This document shows positions 1-6,830 of a DNA stretch of 11,838 nt, piece after piece. The notes beneath the pieces were generated by a model. It had not been told where the DNA came from, made no database searches, and was given only the letters and a program-made list of their open reading frames with translations. Each line of letters starts with the position of its first letter. The first letter of the stretch is position 1. Source of the stretch: Deltaproteobacteria bacterium (lineage in GTDB: Bacteria > Desulfobacterota > Dissulfuribacteria > Dissulfuribacterales > UBA3076); contig WTCF01000224.1 in NCBI GenBank assembly GCA_013138705.1, positions 1 through 11,838 of the forward strand, written 5' to 3'. Both the position numbers and the translations under genes were made by a program.

Positions 1-2
1 AC

Positions 3-896
3 GAAACTCCGACCACGGCCAAACGAACCTCTGCAATGTACAGTGTCGCAGAAAAAACGGTTACTCTCTATCAACAACAGTATCGGGCGCTGGTAATACA
101 CTCTACGGCCCATGACAAGCGACGGCTCAAGCGGATAGAGAGGGAGATCAAGGCCTCGGAGACGACACTCACCAAGCTCATTGCGCAAGAAACGAAACAG
201 GAGTTTTACTGCCGTGCGGACGCTGAATCAGGTGCCTCACGCTTGCGTGAATCAGGCACGGAGTTGCACAGTATCGCTGTCTCTGTCGAAGAAAAAGTCC
301 ACTACACGCGTGGCCGTCCGCCAAATAACGGACCACGGAAGGTGGCTTGTATACGTTATGTCATCGAAGCAAAAATACAGGAGAAAACAGAGCAGATCGA
401 ACGGAAGCGGAAAGAAGCGGGCTGTTTCGTATTGTTGACAAACATCCCACGTCAAGGCGACATGGCTGAAACTGGTGCCGAACTCCTTCAGGCCTATAAA
501 GGGCAGAATGGTATAGAACGAAACTTTTCCTTTCTCAAAGATCCCCTCATTGTCAATGATTTGTTCCTGAAGAAACCTGAACGGATCGAAGCACTTGGAG
601 CGGTGTTGTTAATGGCATTAATGATCTGGAACCTTATTGAACATACCCTTCGCCAGCACATCAAAGAAAGCGGAGGCACTCTTCCTGGATGGGATAACAA
701 ACAGACGCAGCGTCCAACTACCTTCATGATGAGTACTAAGTTCCTGGGAATCCAAATCGTCAGAATCGCAGGCTTATGCAGGCTGGCCGAAGCGCTTAAT
801 GATACACAGCGACAGTATATGGCAGCATTACGGTTATCAGAAGCGGATTTACTTTGTTGTCGACAATCTGCTCCGGAAAAAATACCCAGAAAGTAG
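3..896 (+). CDS. IS1634-type (IS4-superfamily) DDE transposase, C-terminal part; 5' end outside window
   Basis: The frame is open from base 3 to the window's left edge, so the first visible ATG (36) is internal and the protein is 5'-truncated by the window, not necessarily in the genome. Numbering from that ATG, a charged helix rich in Lys/Arg/Glu spans about residues 27-55. A beta-rich stretch ending in GCFVLLTNI (129-137) comes next, followed by YKGQNGIERNFSFLKDP (154-170). That last segment fits the C1 (YREK-like) region of IS4-related transposases, with Tyr154, catalytic Glu161 and Lys168; the usual Arg is Gln157. A hydrophobic helix (about 186-201) then leads to the C-terminus. The enzyme would cut and join the ends of its own element. 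The other catalytic Asp residues lie at least partly upstream. I could not find the element's right terminal repeat, because the left end needed for comparison is missing. Family assignment is by recognition of this C-terminal pattern. Confidence 0.82.
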   Translation, partial: ETPTTAKRTSAMYSVAEKTVTLYQQQYRALVIHSTAHDKRRLKRIEREIKASETTLTKLIAQETKQEFYCRADAESGASRLRESGTELHSIAVSVEEKVHYTRGRPPNNGPRKVACIRYVIEAKIQEKTEQIERKRKEAGCFVLLTNIPRQGDMAETGAELLQAYKGQNGIERNFSFLKDPLIVNDLFLKKPERIEALGAVLLMALMIWNLIEHTLRQHIKESGGTLPGWDNKQTQRPTTFMMSTKFLGIQIVRIAGLCRLAEALNDTQRQYMAALRLSEADLLCCRQSAPEKIPRK

Positions 897-1349
897 CGAA
901 ATGGGTGGGGAACGTGTGTACAAATCCGACGCGATAAAGGTGCGGTTGGGCAATCAAATCGGCACTTTTGATATGGACAGCAACGAGTAGCTTTACTGGT
1001 GAAAAACAGCTTTTCGGAAGGTACGGTCACACACTCGCGGTGTCCAGCCTGAGGGGAGATAGGGACAGACAGAGAGTCGATTCCCTATTGATATCAAAGT
1101 CAAGCGAGCGAAAAGGTGTAAAGCGAAAATACATTTATTAGCCACAGACCCACACGGACACACACGGACAATTTATCCGCTGGTGTATCCACCAGTGGAT
1201 AAGGTCTTTTGTCTGTGTTCGTCTGTGTGTGTCGAGCGAGCACTGCGAGCGGGTGGCAAATTTTTATACTCGGTGGTGACGAAAGTCTCCGTCATGACTG
1301 TTTAGGAAAAGACCTTTGGGGGGATTTGATAATTGGAGGCGTTTTTCTC
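897..1349. other. Gene-free stretch after the transposase
   Basis: No open frame here has a plausible start, ribosome site and protein-like composition. The first part (897 to about 1056) may be the right end of the insertion element. A small inverted pair, ATAGGGA at 1059-1065 and TCCCTAT at 1082-1088, follows. The large periodic inverted repeat at 1147-1233 is listed separately. The remainder (1234-1349) contains several copies of the short word GCGAGC (1096-1110 region and 1233-1250 region) but no structure I can name. It reads as a scar zone where mobile DNA has accumulated. Confidence 0.5.
1147..1233. repeat. Imperfect inverted repeat with 10-bp-periodic arms
   Basis: The core is a near-perfect hairpin: TTATCCGCTGGT (1173-1184) faces ACCAGTGGATAA (1191-1202) with one mismatch and a 6-nt loop. 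Outside it the arms continue as short tandem repeats. CACACGGACA occurs twice in a row (1151-1170) on the left. GTCTGTGTTC (1211-1220) and GTCTGTGTGT (1221-1230) lie on the right. The outer arms 1147-1173 and 1207-1233 are complementary with several mismatches and a 5-nt offset. There is no T-run after either side, so it is not a standard intrinsic terminator. It is probably a dispersed intergenic repeat; its function is unknown. Confidence 0.8.
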
Positions 1350-1378
1350 TTGACTTGGAATGTCCGAAATTCTATAAT
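1350..1378 (+). promoter_or_regulatory. Sigma70-like promoter of the toxin-antitoxin operon
   Basis: TTGACT at 1350-1355 and a perfect TATAAT at 1373-1378 are separated by exactly 17 bp. This is the best promoter match in the window. Initiation would fall near 1385, about 36 nt before the antitoxin ATG. Confidence 0.8.
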
Positions 1379-1381
1379 TGT

Positions 1382-1409
1382 ACAGTTCAAACGTACGGTT
1401 TTGAATTGT
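1382..1409. promoter_or_regulatory. Dyad between promoter and antitoxin: candidate autoregulatory operator
   Basis: ACAGTTCAAA (1382-1391) and TTTGAATTGT (1400-1409) are inverted repeats matching at 9 of 10 positions around an 8-bp spacer. The dyad starts 3 bp after the -10 box and covers the expected start point. That is where Phd/YefM-type antitoxins, alone or with toxin, are known to bind and repress their own operons. The operator role here is inferred from position and symmetry. Confidence 0.6.
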
Positions 1410-1420
1410 GAGGGTTCCTT

Positions 1421-1660
1421 ATGCAGAAGGTTAATATCACTGAACTACGAAATCATCTACCCGATTATCTGGCCAAGGCCGGTTCCGGCCAGACACTTGT
1501 TATTACTTCAAGGGGACGTATTGTGGCCCGCCTTTCCCCCCCGGAGGATGTGAAGGCGGCTGCCCGGAAACGGCTCAAACAGCTACAGAGTATCTGTGAG
1601 ATCGGGGATATTACTTCTCCCATAGATGAAAAATGGGATGCAGTAGATGATTGTGCTTGA
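1421..1660 (+). CDS. Type II antitoxin, Phd/YefM (prevent-host-death) family
   Basis: A 79-residue protein. Residues 1-40 have the Phd/YefM pattern: MQKVNITELRNHLPDYLAKA forms the first strand and helix. LVITSRGRIVARLSP (26-40) forms the beta pair typical of the DNA-binding dimer, as in the family's 'ITxRGxPVAxLxP'. Residues 41-79 are charged and probably disordered until they wrap around the toxin. The start is set by a GAGGG ribosome site (1410-1414) six bases upstream. It lies under a strong promoter and a dyad, and its last 14 bases overlap the toxin gene, so both are translated from one message. Its expected job is to neutralise the PIN toxin and repress the operon. The pairing of a Phd-type antitoxin with a PIN toxin is common in VapBC-like modules. 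Confidence 0.9.
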   Translation: MQKVNITELRNHLPDYLAKAGSGQTLVITSRGRIVARLSPPEDVKAAARKRLKQLQSICEIGDITSPIDEKWDAVDDCA

Positions 1661-2042
1661 TACATGCATTTTAATTCTTGACAGTCTAAATCCTGGAAGA
1701 TTAAGCAAGGCTGCACAGCACGCCATCTATGAGGGAGAGAAAAAATCAGCGCTTTCTTGTAGCGACATATCGTTGTGGGAAATCGCCATGCTTGTAAAGA
1801 AGCAACGCCTGAATCCCGGCACGGACTATCTGACATTCATGCAACTGATTCTGGATGCCAGGCAGATCAGGGTCATCCCAATCACGCCCCAAATCGCAGA
1901 CCTTTCTGTCTCCATGTCTTTTAAGGACAATCTTGATCCTGCAGATCGAATTATTGCCGCAACTGCCAAATTCCATAAGGGCAAACTCGTCACAAGTGAT
2001 GGAAAATTACGTAAACTGAAAGAACTGAAAACGATATGGTGA
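1647..2042 (+). CDS. vapC: PIN-domain toxin ribonuclease, VapC family
   Basis: A 131-residue single PIN domain of the usual VapC length. The acidic metal-binding set appears complete: Asp5 in MIVLDTC, Glu45 in SLWEIA, Asp100 in DPADRIIAATA and Asp118 in VTSDGKL. The family are Mg-dependent RNases that cut tRNA or rRNA and halt growth when the antitoxin is lost. The ATG lies inside the antitoxin gene (14-nt overlap, different frame) and has only a weak ribosome site. Translation is therefore probably coupled to the antitoxin, which keeps the toxin at or below it. No damaged catalytic position is visible, so the module looks functional. The RNA target cannot be told from sequence. Confidence 0.92.
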   Translation: MIVLDTCILILDSLNPGRLSKAAQHAIYEGEKKSALSCSDISLWEIAMLVKKQRLNPGTDYLTFMQLILDARQIRVIPITPQIADLSVSMSFKDNLDPADRIIAATAKFHKGKLVTSDGKLRKLKELKTIW

Positions 2043-2057
2043 GGAAAACGGACTTTC

Positions 2058-2130
2058 TTGACGGGATTAACTGAATCTACATGATTTCTTTACTTTTCTC
2101 ATATCCTGATCATCCTGTATATCCTGTCAA
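2058..2130. repeat. Imperfect inverted repeat with 9-bp-periodic arms, downstream of vapC
   Basis: The right arm (2102-2128) is three tandem 9-mers: TATCCTGAT, CATCCTGTA, TATCCTGTC. The left arm (2060-2086), GACGGGATT, AACTGAATC, TACATGATT, is a decayed reverse complement of the same unit in the same order. The outer ends TTGAC (2058-2062) and GTCAA (2126-2130) pair exactly. The loop is about 15 nt and T/C-rich. It starts 16 bp after the toxin stop. There is no T-run on the plus side, so termination is possible but not shown. I recognise ATCCTG-type tandem words as common intergenic repeats in several bacterial groups, without a formal name. Confidence 0.75.
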
Positions 2131-2182
2131 AAAATGGAAATTCCTATACTATCAGGTTGGATTTGGTCGAACCGATTAAGCA

Positions 2183-2875
2183 ATGAGATTCGCAGTCCAC
2201 CAGCCCACTTTTTTACCCTGGCCCGGCCTGATTCACAAGGCTATGCAAGTGGACACACTGGTGCTCCTGGATCAGGTCCAGTATCCAAGAGGATTTTCCT
2301 GGATCAACCGTAATCGCTTAAAAGGCATGCGCGGACCGGTTTGGTTCACCATCCCGGTGATCAAAAAGGGACAGGGCCTCCAGCCCATTGACCAGGTTCG
2401 TGTCCTGGATGACCCGCGCTGGCGGCGTAAACACCTGATGACACTGGAGCACTGTTACAAGAACGCCCCGTTCTTCCAGGAACACTTTGCCTTTTTCGAG
2501 CAGCTCTACACCAGAGCGCCTGAAAAGTTGCTTCACTGGAACCTGACCGGCATTGATCACATTTTTCACTCCTTTGACTTGCCTGGCTCTTACTTGCTCC
2601 AGTCAAAGATAGGCGTCAAGGCCAAGGGGACCGGCTTGCTGGTTGCCATTGCCGAAAAACTGGGCGCAAGTGAACTGGTGGCCCCCAGGGCAGGGAAGGG
2701 AAGGGTCGACACCGCCCTGCTAAAGGAGGCAGGGATCACTGTCCAATGGCTGGACTATCAGAGGCCTGTCTATCCCCAGCTCTGGGGGGAATTTATCAAG
2801 GACCTATCGGCCATGGACCTTCTCTTTAACTGCGGCCCATACAGCAGAAGGATCCTGGACCGGGCCCAGAAGTAG
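2183..2875 (+). CDS. WbqC-family protein
   Basis: A 230-residue protein. The N-terminus MRFAVHQPTFLPWPG is the family hallmark (a strand followed by HQPxFxPW). VDTLVLLDQVQYPRG (23-37) and INRNRLKG (41-48) follow. The C-terminal part has LDYQRPVYPQLWGEF (190-204), LSAMDLLFNCG (208-218) and an Arg-rich end. WbqC proteins are found mostly in O-antigen and other polysaccharide clusters and in lipid or sugar modification loci. Their reaction is not firmly established, so only the family is claimed. An in-frame stop (TAA) six bases before this ATG fixes the start. The ribosome site is poor. The short Ser-Gly/Tyr-containing segment I associate with the family before the last third is APRAGKGRVD here (168-176), a departure. 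It stands alone beside mobile elements and ends 23 bp from the convergent priA gene. Confidence 0.85.
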   Translation: MRFAVHQPTFLPWPGLIHKAMQVDTLVLLDQVQYPRGFSWINRNRLKGMRGPVWFTIPVIKKGQGLQPIDQVRVLDDPRWRRKHLMTLEHCYKNAPFFQEHFAFFEQLYTRAPEKLLHWNLTGIDHIFHSFDLPGSYLLQSKIGVKAKGTGLLVAIAEKLGASELVAPRAGKGRVDTALLKEAGITVQWLDYQRPVYPQLWGEFIKDLSAMDLLFNCGPYSRRILDRAQK

Positions 2876-2898
2876 GGTAGTGAGATAGGACGATGAAA

Positions 2899-5061
2899 TC
2901 AAAGCAGACTGTACGGATCCACATCCACTTCCATTCTTACACTGGATGGTACCATGTCTGCTTTCCTTGATAGAAGACCAGAGCACAATGTCCTTAGATT
3001 TGAAAGCGATGAGGATTTTAAGAGTATCTGCCACCGATAACGGTCTTTGATTTTTGCTCTGGGTGCTGGAGCAGGCCCCAGGACTTCAACTTGAGGTCCA
3101 CCGGTATTCTTGATACCTTTTGCGAGGTTTTTTGCCAATCTTGCCACATTGCCCGCAGTGTCGCAGACTTGGGCCTTTTTTCGACCTGAGAAGCGAAGAT
3201 TGATCAATCGTCCAAAAGGCGGATATCCCAGGGCCTTTCTAAACTTCAATTCCTTTTCATAAAAGGCATTAAAGTCATGGGTAATCGCGCAGTCCAGAAC
3301 ATAGTGATCAGGCAACCACGTCTGAATTAAAACCCGGCCGGGCCGTTCTCCGCGTCCTGCCCTGCCCGCTACCTGGGCAAGGAGCTGGAAAGTCCTCTCA
3401 GTTGCATGATATTCGGGAAAATTCAGGGATAAATCCGCGCATAATATACCAACCAGGGTAAGGCCAGGAAAGTCATGACCTTTGGTGATCATCTGGGTAC
3501 CTACAAGTATATCAAGACGCCCTTTCCGGAAATCAAGGATAACCCCTTCCATATACCTTCGGGTTCGTACTGTATCCCGGTCCAGCCGTGCGATCCTGGC
3601 ACCGGGGAAAATCTCCTCAAGGTCGGCTGCAATTCTTTCAGTGCCATAGCCAAAGGTTTTGATCGCCTGCCCCATGCATTGCGGGCAGACAGGCAGGGCA
3701 GGCGATTCCATCCCGCAGTAGTGGCAGCGAAGCACCCCATCTTTTTCGCTATTCGTCCTTTTATCCCCACGATGCCACGTAAGCGTGACCTCACAGTGGG
3801 GGCACCTGAACACATGTCCGCAATCAGGACAAAAAATATAGGTTGCAAAACCCCGCCTGTTGAGAAACAGCAGGACCTGCTCTCCTCTTTCTAAGGTATC
3901 CCCTGTCGCATCTTTAAGTTCTTTGGAGAGCCATTCAGGTCTTGCTGACTCCAATTTATGATGTTGATCCTTTTTCTCTTTTTTCCTGCGATCCACCACT
4001 ACTACATCGGGAAGAGACCGTTCGGCCACTCGTTTTTCCATAGTAACCAACTGATATTTGCCCGAGAGGGCGTTCTTAAAACTTGATACGGACGGAGTGG
4101 CAGATCCCAGAATCACTGTTGCCTCTGACATCCGGCCACGTAACAGGGCCATATCCCTTGCCTGATATCGGAATTTTTCAGACTGCTTGTACGAGGGATC
4201 GTGCTCCTCGTCCACTATAATAAGACCAATATCAGATAAAGGGGCAAAAATGGCAGATCGGGTCCCAATAACTATTCTGCTCTTTCCCTCTTTTATCCTG
4301 AACCACTGATTACGCCTCTGGGCCTCTGTCAGGCCGCTGTGAAGCACTGTCACCTCTTCACCGAACCTGCCAACGAACCAGCCCACGGCCTGGGTGGTCA
4401 TGGCAATCTCAGGCACCAGCACCAACACGCTACGGCCTTGTTTGACACACTCTTTAGCGGCCCGAAGATAGACCTCTGTCTTTCCGCTGCCGGTTACTCC
4501 GTGCACAAGTACGGGTTGATAGGACCCGGTTGCAAGGGCATCACAAATGGCATTAAATACTATTTCTTGCTCTTCGGTGAGATGCAAAGGAATCTCAGTT
4601 GACCAGGGAAGAAACTCCGGCCGGCAGTCCCTGCTCTTTGGCAAACCATTACTAATTTGGGATATGCGTCGATTCCGGGCGGATAAAAGCCCCGGTGGCA
4701 AGGCCTCTGCTATCACCTGTCCTATGGGATAAAAATAATATGATGAGGTCCATTCAAGAAAACTGATAAGGGATTCAGGTAGGAGAGGTCCTTGGTCAAG
4801 TGTCCTTTTGACCTTTTTTAAATCCACAGAGGGCGGCTTTTTTGCAGGGGTCCCCCATGCCACCCCGACCATGTTCCTGCGACCTACAGGAACCAGGACC
4901 CTGGAACCTTTAGCGGGGGAAAGAGTATGTCCTGACAAGATGTAGGTAAGGGCCGTGTATATGGGCAGGGGTACTACAACATCTAACAGTTGATTGCAGC
5001 CAGGGGAATTAAGCTCAACAGGTGTTTCGTTCCTCGCCTGAGAAGAACATTCCTCACTCAT
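2899..5061 (-). CDS. priA: Primosomal protein N' (replication restart DNA helicase PriA)
   Basis: A superfamily 2 3'-to-5' helicase that recognises stalled or repaired forks and starts reloading of the replicative helicase. Numbering from the ATG at 5061 (720 aa): the DNA-binding N-domain is about 24-150 (VVVPLPIYTALTY, then GSRVLVPVGRR). Walker A GVTGSGKT is at 188-195, the Walker B box DEEH at 284-287 and motif III SATP at about 320. Four CxxC pairs binding two zincs span 411-462. Motif V is GTQMITKGHDFP (521-532) and motif VI QVAGRAGR (563-570). A C-terminal domain ends in DPYSLL. All motifs are intact. A start at 5130 is possible but would overlap galU by 77 bp. The 5061 ATG overlaps the galU stop by 8 bp, fits translational coupling, and still leaves a 24-residue extension before the conserved domain. 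Confidence 0.96.
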   Translation of the reverse strand: MSEECSSQARNETPVELNSPGCNQLLDVVVPLPIYTALTYILSGHTLSPAKGSRVLVPVGRRNMVGVAWGTPAKKPPSVDLKKVKRTLDQGPLLPESLISFLEWTSSYYFYPIGQVIAEALPPGLLSARNRRISQISNGLPKSRDCRPEFLPWSTEIPLHLTEEQEIVFNAICDALATGSYQPVLVHGVTGSGKTEVYLRAAKECVKQGRSVLVLVPEIAMTTQAVGWFVGRFGEEVTVLHSGLTEAQRRNQWFRIKEGKSRIVIGTRSAIFAPLSDIGLIIVDEEHDPSYKQSEKFRYQARDMALLRGRMSEATVILGSATPSVSSFKNALSGKYQLVTMEKRVAERSLPDVVVVDRRKKEKKDQHHKLESARPEWLSKELKDATGDTLERGEQVLLFLNRRGFATYIFCPDCGHVFRCPHCEVTLTWHRGDKRTNSEKDGVLRCHYCGMESPALPVCPQCMGQAIKTFGYGTERIAADLEEIFPGARIARLDRDTVRTRRYMEGVILDFRKGRLDILVGTQMITKGHDFPGLTLVGILCADLSLNFPEYHATERTFQLLAQVAGRAGRGERPGRVLIQTWLPDHYVLDCAITHDFNAFYEKELKFRKALGYPPFGRLINLRFSGRKKAQVCDTAGNVARLAKNLAKGIKNTGGPQVEVLGPAPAPRAKIKDRYRWQILLKSSSLSNLRTLCSGLLSRKADMVPSSVRMEVDVDPYSLL

Positions 5062-5932
5062 CCAGATCAGCGACCAGTTTCTTAAGGTACTCCTTAAATC
5101 TTCCACCAAGATCCGGATGTGCAAGGGCATAATTCATAGTAGCCTGAAGGTATCCCATTTTGTCTCCGGCGTCATATCTACTGCCCTTGAACTCATAAGC
5201 ATAGAGTCCCTGTTCTTTTCGGAGACAGTCCAGGGCGTCTGTTAGCTGGATTTCACCACCCACCCCTGGAAGGGTCCTGTTAAGACAACCATATATCTCA
5301 GGCCTTAATACATACCGGCCGATTATGGCAAGATCGGACTTAGAAGTACCAGGCGCAGGCTTTTCAACAAGTCTATGCACCTTGTAGACCCCTTCTGCCA
5401 CTTTTTCACCCTCTACTATCCCATATTTGTGAGCTTCATCCAAAGGGACCTTTTGTACGGCGACAACGGACTCCTGAAATTCTTCAAAGACCTTTAACAT
5501 CTGAAAAACACATGGAACCGTTGCATCTACCATGTCGTCGCCGAGCACAACTACAAATGGCTCATTGCAGATTACCGGCTCTGTGACCTTTACAGCGTGT
5601 CCAAGGCCCAGAGGCTCTTTCTGACGGACCGAAACTATCTCGATGAGATCGGATATGTTGCGAACCTCCCTGAGAAGGTCCAACTTGCCCTTCTGGGCTA
5701 AAAAAATCTCAAGTTCAAAGGAATAATCAAAATGATTTTCAATGGCTGATTTTCCGGAGGCAGTTACCAGAACCACCTCTTTTATGCCGGATGCAACTAT
5801 CTCTTCCACAATATACTGAATGATAGGCCGGTCCACTACGGTCAGCATTTCTTTGGGAATGGCCTTTGTGGCAGGCAGAAATCTTGTTCCAAGGCCCGCC
5901 ACCGGGACCACGGCCTTTCTAACTTTCATCAT
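5054..5932 (-). CDS. galU: UTP-glucose-1-phosphate uridylyltransferase
   Basis: Makes UDP-glucose from UTP and glucose-1-phosphate in the cytoplasm, feeding lipopolysaccharide core, exopolysaccharide and galactose metabolism. At 292 aa it has the family's normal length. The nucleotide-binding signature AGLGTRFLPATKAIPKEML (12-30) is intact, followed by DRPIIQYIVEEI, VVLGDDMVDA, VEKPAPG, AIIGRY and GGEIQLTDAL, all typical of GalU. Two consecutive ATG codons (5932 and 5929) follow an AGGAG site (5937-5941). The second has the better spacing (7 nt against 4), so the true product may be one residue shorter. The gene follows the SOD-like gene by 37 bp and its 3' end overlaps priA. All three are probably transcribed together, though their functions are not obviously linked. 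Confidence 0.97.
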   Translation of the reverse strand: MMKVRKAVVPVAGLGTRFLPATKAIPKEMLTVVDRPIIQYIVEEIVASGIKEVVLVTASGKSAIENHFDYSFELEIFLAQKGKLDLLREVRNISDLIEIVSVRQKEPLGLGHAVKVTEPVICNEPFVVVLGDDMVDATVPCVFQMLKVFEEFQESVVAVQKVPLDEAHKYGIVEGEKVAEGVYKVHRLVEKPAPGTSKSDLAIIGRYVLRPEIYGCLNRTLPGVGGEIQLTDALDCLRKEQGLYAYEFKGSRYDAGDKMGYLQATMNYALAHPDLGGRFKEYLKKLVADLDE

Positions 5933-5969
5933 TATTCTCCTGAAGCATTCAACGTGATAGTAACTGCTG

Positions 5970-6692
5970 TTATTTTTCTAAGGCCATGGCCAGCCTGGAA
6001 TCTACAACTACCCAGTTAACTCTTGCCAGCCACGCATCCAGATAGGCCAAAGGTTGCCCTATAAAATCCAGTACGTATGCATGCTCAGCCATATCCACAA
6101 CCAGCAAGGGTTCAAGCCCCAAGGGCCATTCCGAGTCATTGTCCAGACCAAAAATTACCAGTCGCCTTGATTGATTATCCCACGCAAATACGCCCCAAGC
6201 CCTCACTGCCATAGCAGTGGCCCTGAATTTTACCCACCACTGATCAAAAGAACCAAATGATTCCTCCAGGGCCTTACCGATTTTTTGGCCGGGTTTAACG
6301 TTCTTGGGTGTCAATTCGTCAAAATACAATTCATGGAGTCTGACTGCGTTATGTAACTCGATCCAGGCCAGGACATGGTTGCGCCATTTGCTGGCAAGGG
6401 GATCGGCCAAAGAAAGATCGATTGTCCGATTTTGTGATTCCACTTCGGACAATTCCTGGCGATATCTTTCAAGAAGGGCCAGATGTTCCCGAATAATCGT
6501 TGCCGAAAACCCCTCAAGCGCTCCAATCAAACCCCTATATTTCTGGATATCTGGAATAGCTGTTTTTTGCCCAACCTTTGCTATCCCCGCTGACGGCTCT
6601 TCTGCTGCGGCTTCTGAAAGGCCGGTTACCATGACAGCGGCACCGGCTAATCCTTGTAAAAAGCTACGACGGTCAAGGTTATGTTCGTCCAT
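5970..6692 (-). CDS. Tat-exported Fe/Mn superoxide dismutase-like protein
   Basis: A 240-residue protein. Residues 1-30 are a twin-arginine signal: LDRRSFLQG (6-14), a hydrophobic stretch to about 25, then SEAAAEE. The rest fits the Fe/Mn-SOD fold: helix GFSATIIREHLALLERY (61-77), helix HNAVRLHELYFDEL (114-127), SFGSFDQWWVKFRATA (145-160) and PLLVVDMAEHAYVLDF (195-210), ending in a LARVNW helix. The four metal ligands are all present: His70, His120, Asp200 and His204. Differences from classical enzymes are notable. DxWEHAY is DMAEHAY (Trp to Ala202). The glycine-rich GSGWAW is VRAWGVFAW. No Gln stands where the outer-sphere Gln is expected (Ala116 or Asp186 by my alignment). It probably binds metal in the periplasm, and dismutase activity is likely but not certain. 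An AAAGG ribosome site lies about six bases before the ATG. Confidence 0.85.
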   Translation of the reverse strand: MDEHNLDRRSFLQGLAGAAVMVTGLSEAAAEEPSAGIAKVGQKTAIPDIQKYRGLIGALEGFSATIIREHLALLERYRQELSEVESQNRTIDLSLADPLASKWRNHVLAWIELHNAVRLHELYFDELTPKNVKPGQKIGKALEESFGSFDQWWVKFRATAMAVRAWGVFAWDNQSRRLVIFGLDNDSEWPLGLEPLLVVDMAEHAYVLDFIGQPLAYLDAWLARVNWVVVDSRLAMALEK

Positions 6693-6789
6693 TATGTGCC
6701 TTTTCTACAGTATTCTAATTTTACGCCAGACCAGGACATAATTAAATTCTATAAATTAGTTTAACTGAAGAAGCCACAAATTCAAGAGC

Positions 6790-6830
6790 AGGTATTTTAA
6801 GTGCCTAAAGTGCCTAAAGTTAAAATACCT
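6790..6830. repeat. Perfect 11-bp stem-loop with a duplicated 9-mer in the loop
   Basis: AGGTATTTTAA (6790-6800) and TTAAAATACCT (6820-6830) are perfect inverted repeats. The 19-nt loop is GTGCCTAAA twice in tandem (6801-6818) plus G. On the minus strand the structure begins inside the last codons of the zinc-ribbon gene, covers its stop (6822-6820), and lies about 100 bp upstream of the SOD-like gene. Neither side is followed by a T-run, so it is not a textbook terminator. It could be a 3'-end-stabilising hairpin or a repressor site with direct repeats. Confidence 0.7.

Noticed and set aside
799..990. Open frame crossing the transposase stop, possible frameshifted C-terminus
   Set aside because: The original frame (ALNDTQRQYMAALRLSEADL) fits the transposase end better, and the alternative tail shows no family feature I can defend.
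494..1030. Long minus-strand open frame opposite the transposase
   Set aside because: It is antisense to a recognisable transposase, Cys/Arg/Ser-rich with no recognisable motif; a shadow frame.
1209..1553. 114-codon plus-strand frame over the promoter and antitoxin
   Set aside because: It runs through a strong promoter, dyad and a well-supported antitoxin in another frame, and has no protein-like pattern.
3475..3894. 139-codon plus-strand frame inside priA
   Set aside because: It is antisense to the conserved helicase and zinc region of priA; a shadow.
6820..6830. Stem at 6790-6830 as an intrinsic terminator
   Set aside because: The stem is AT-rich, starts inside the coding end and is followed by no T-run on either strand; kept as a stem-loop of unknown role.
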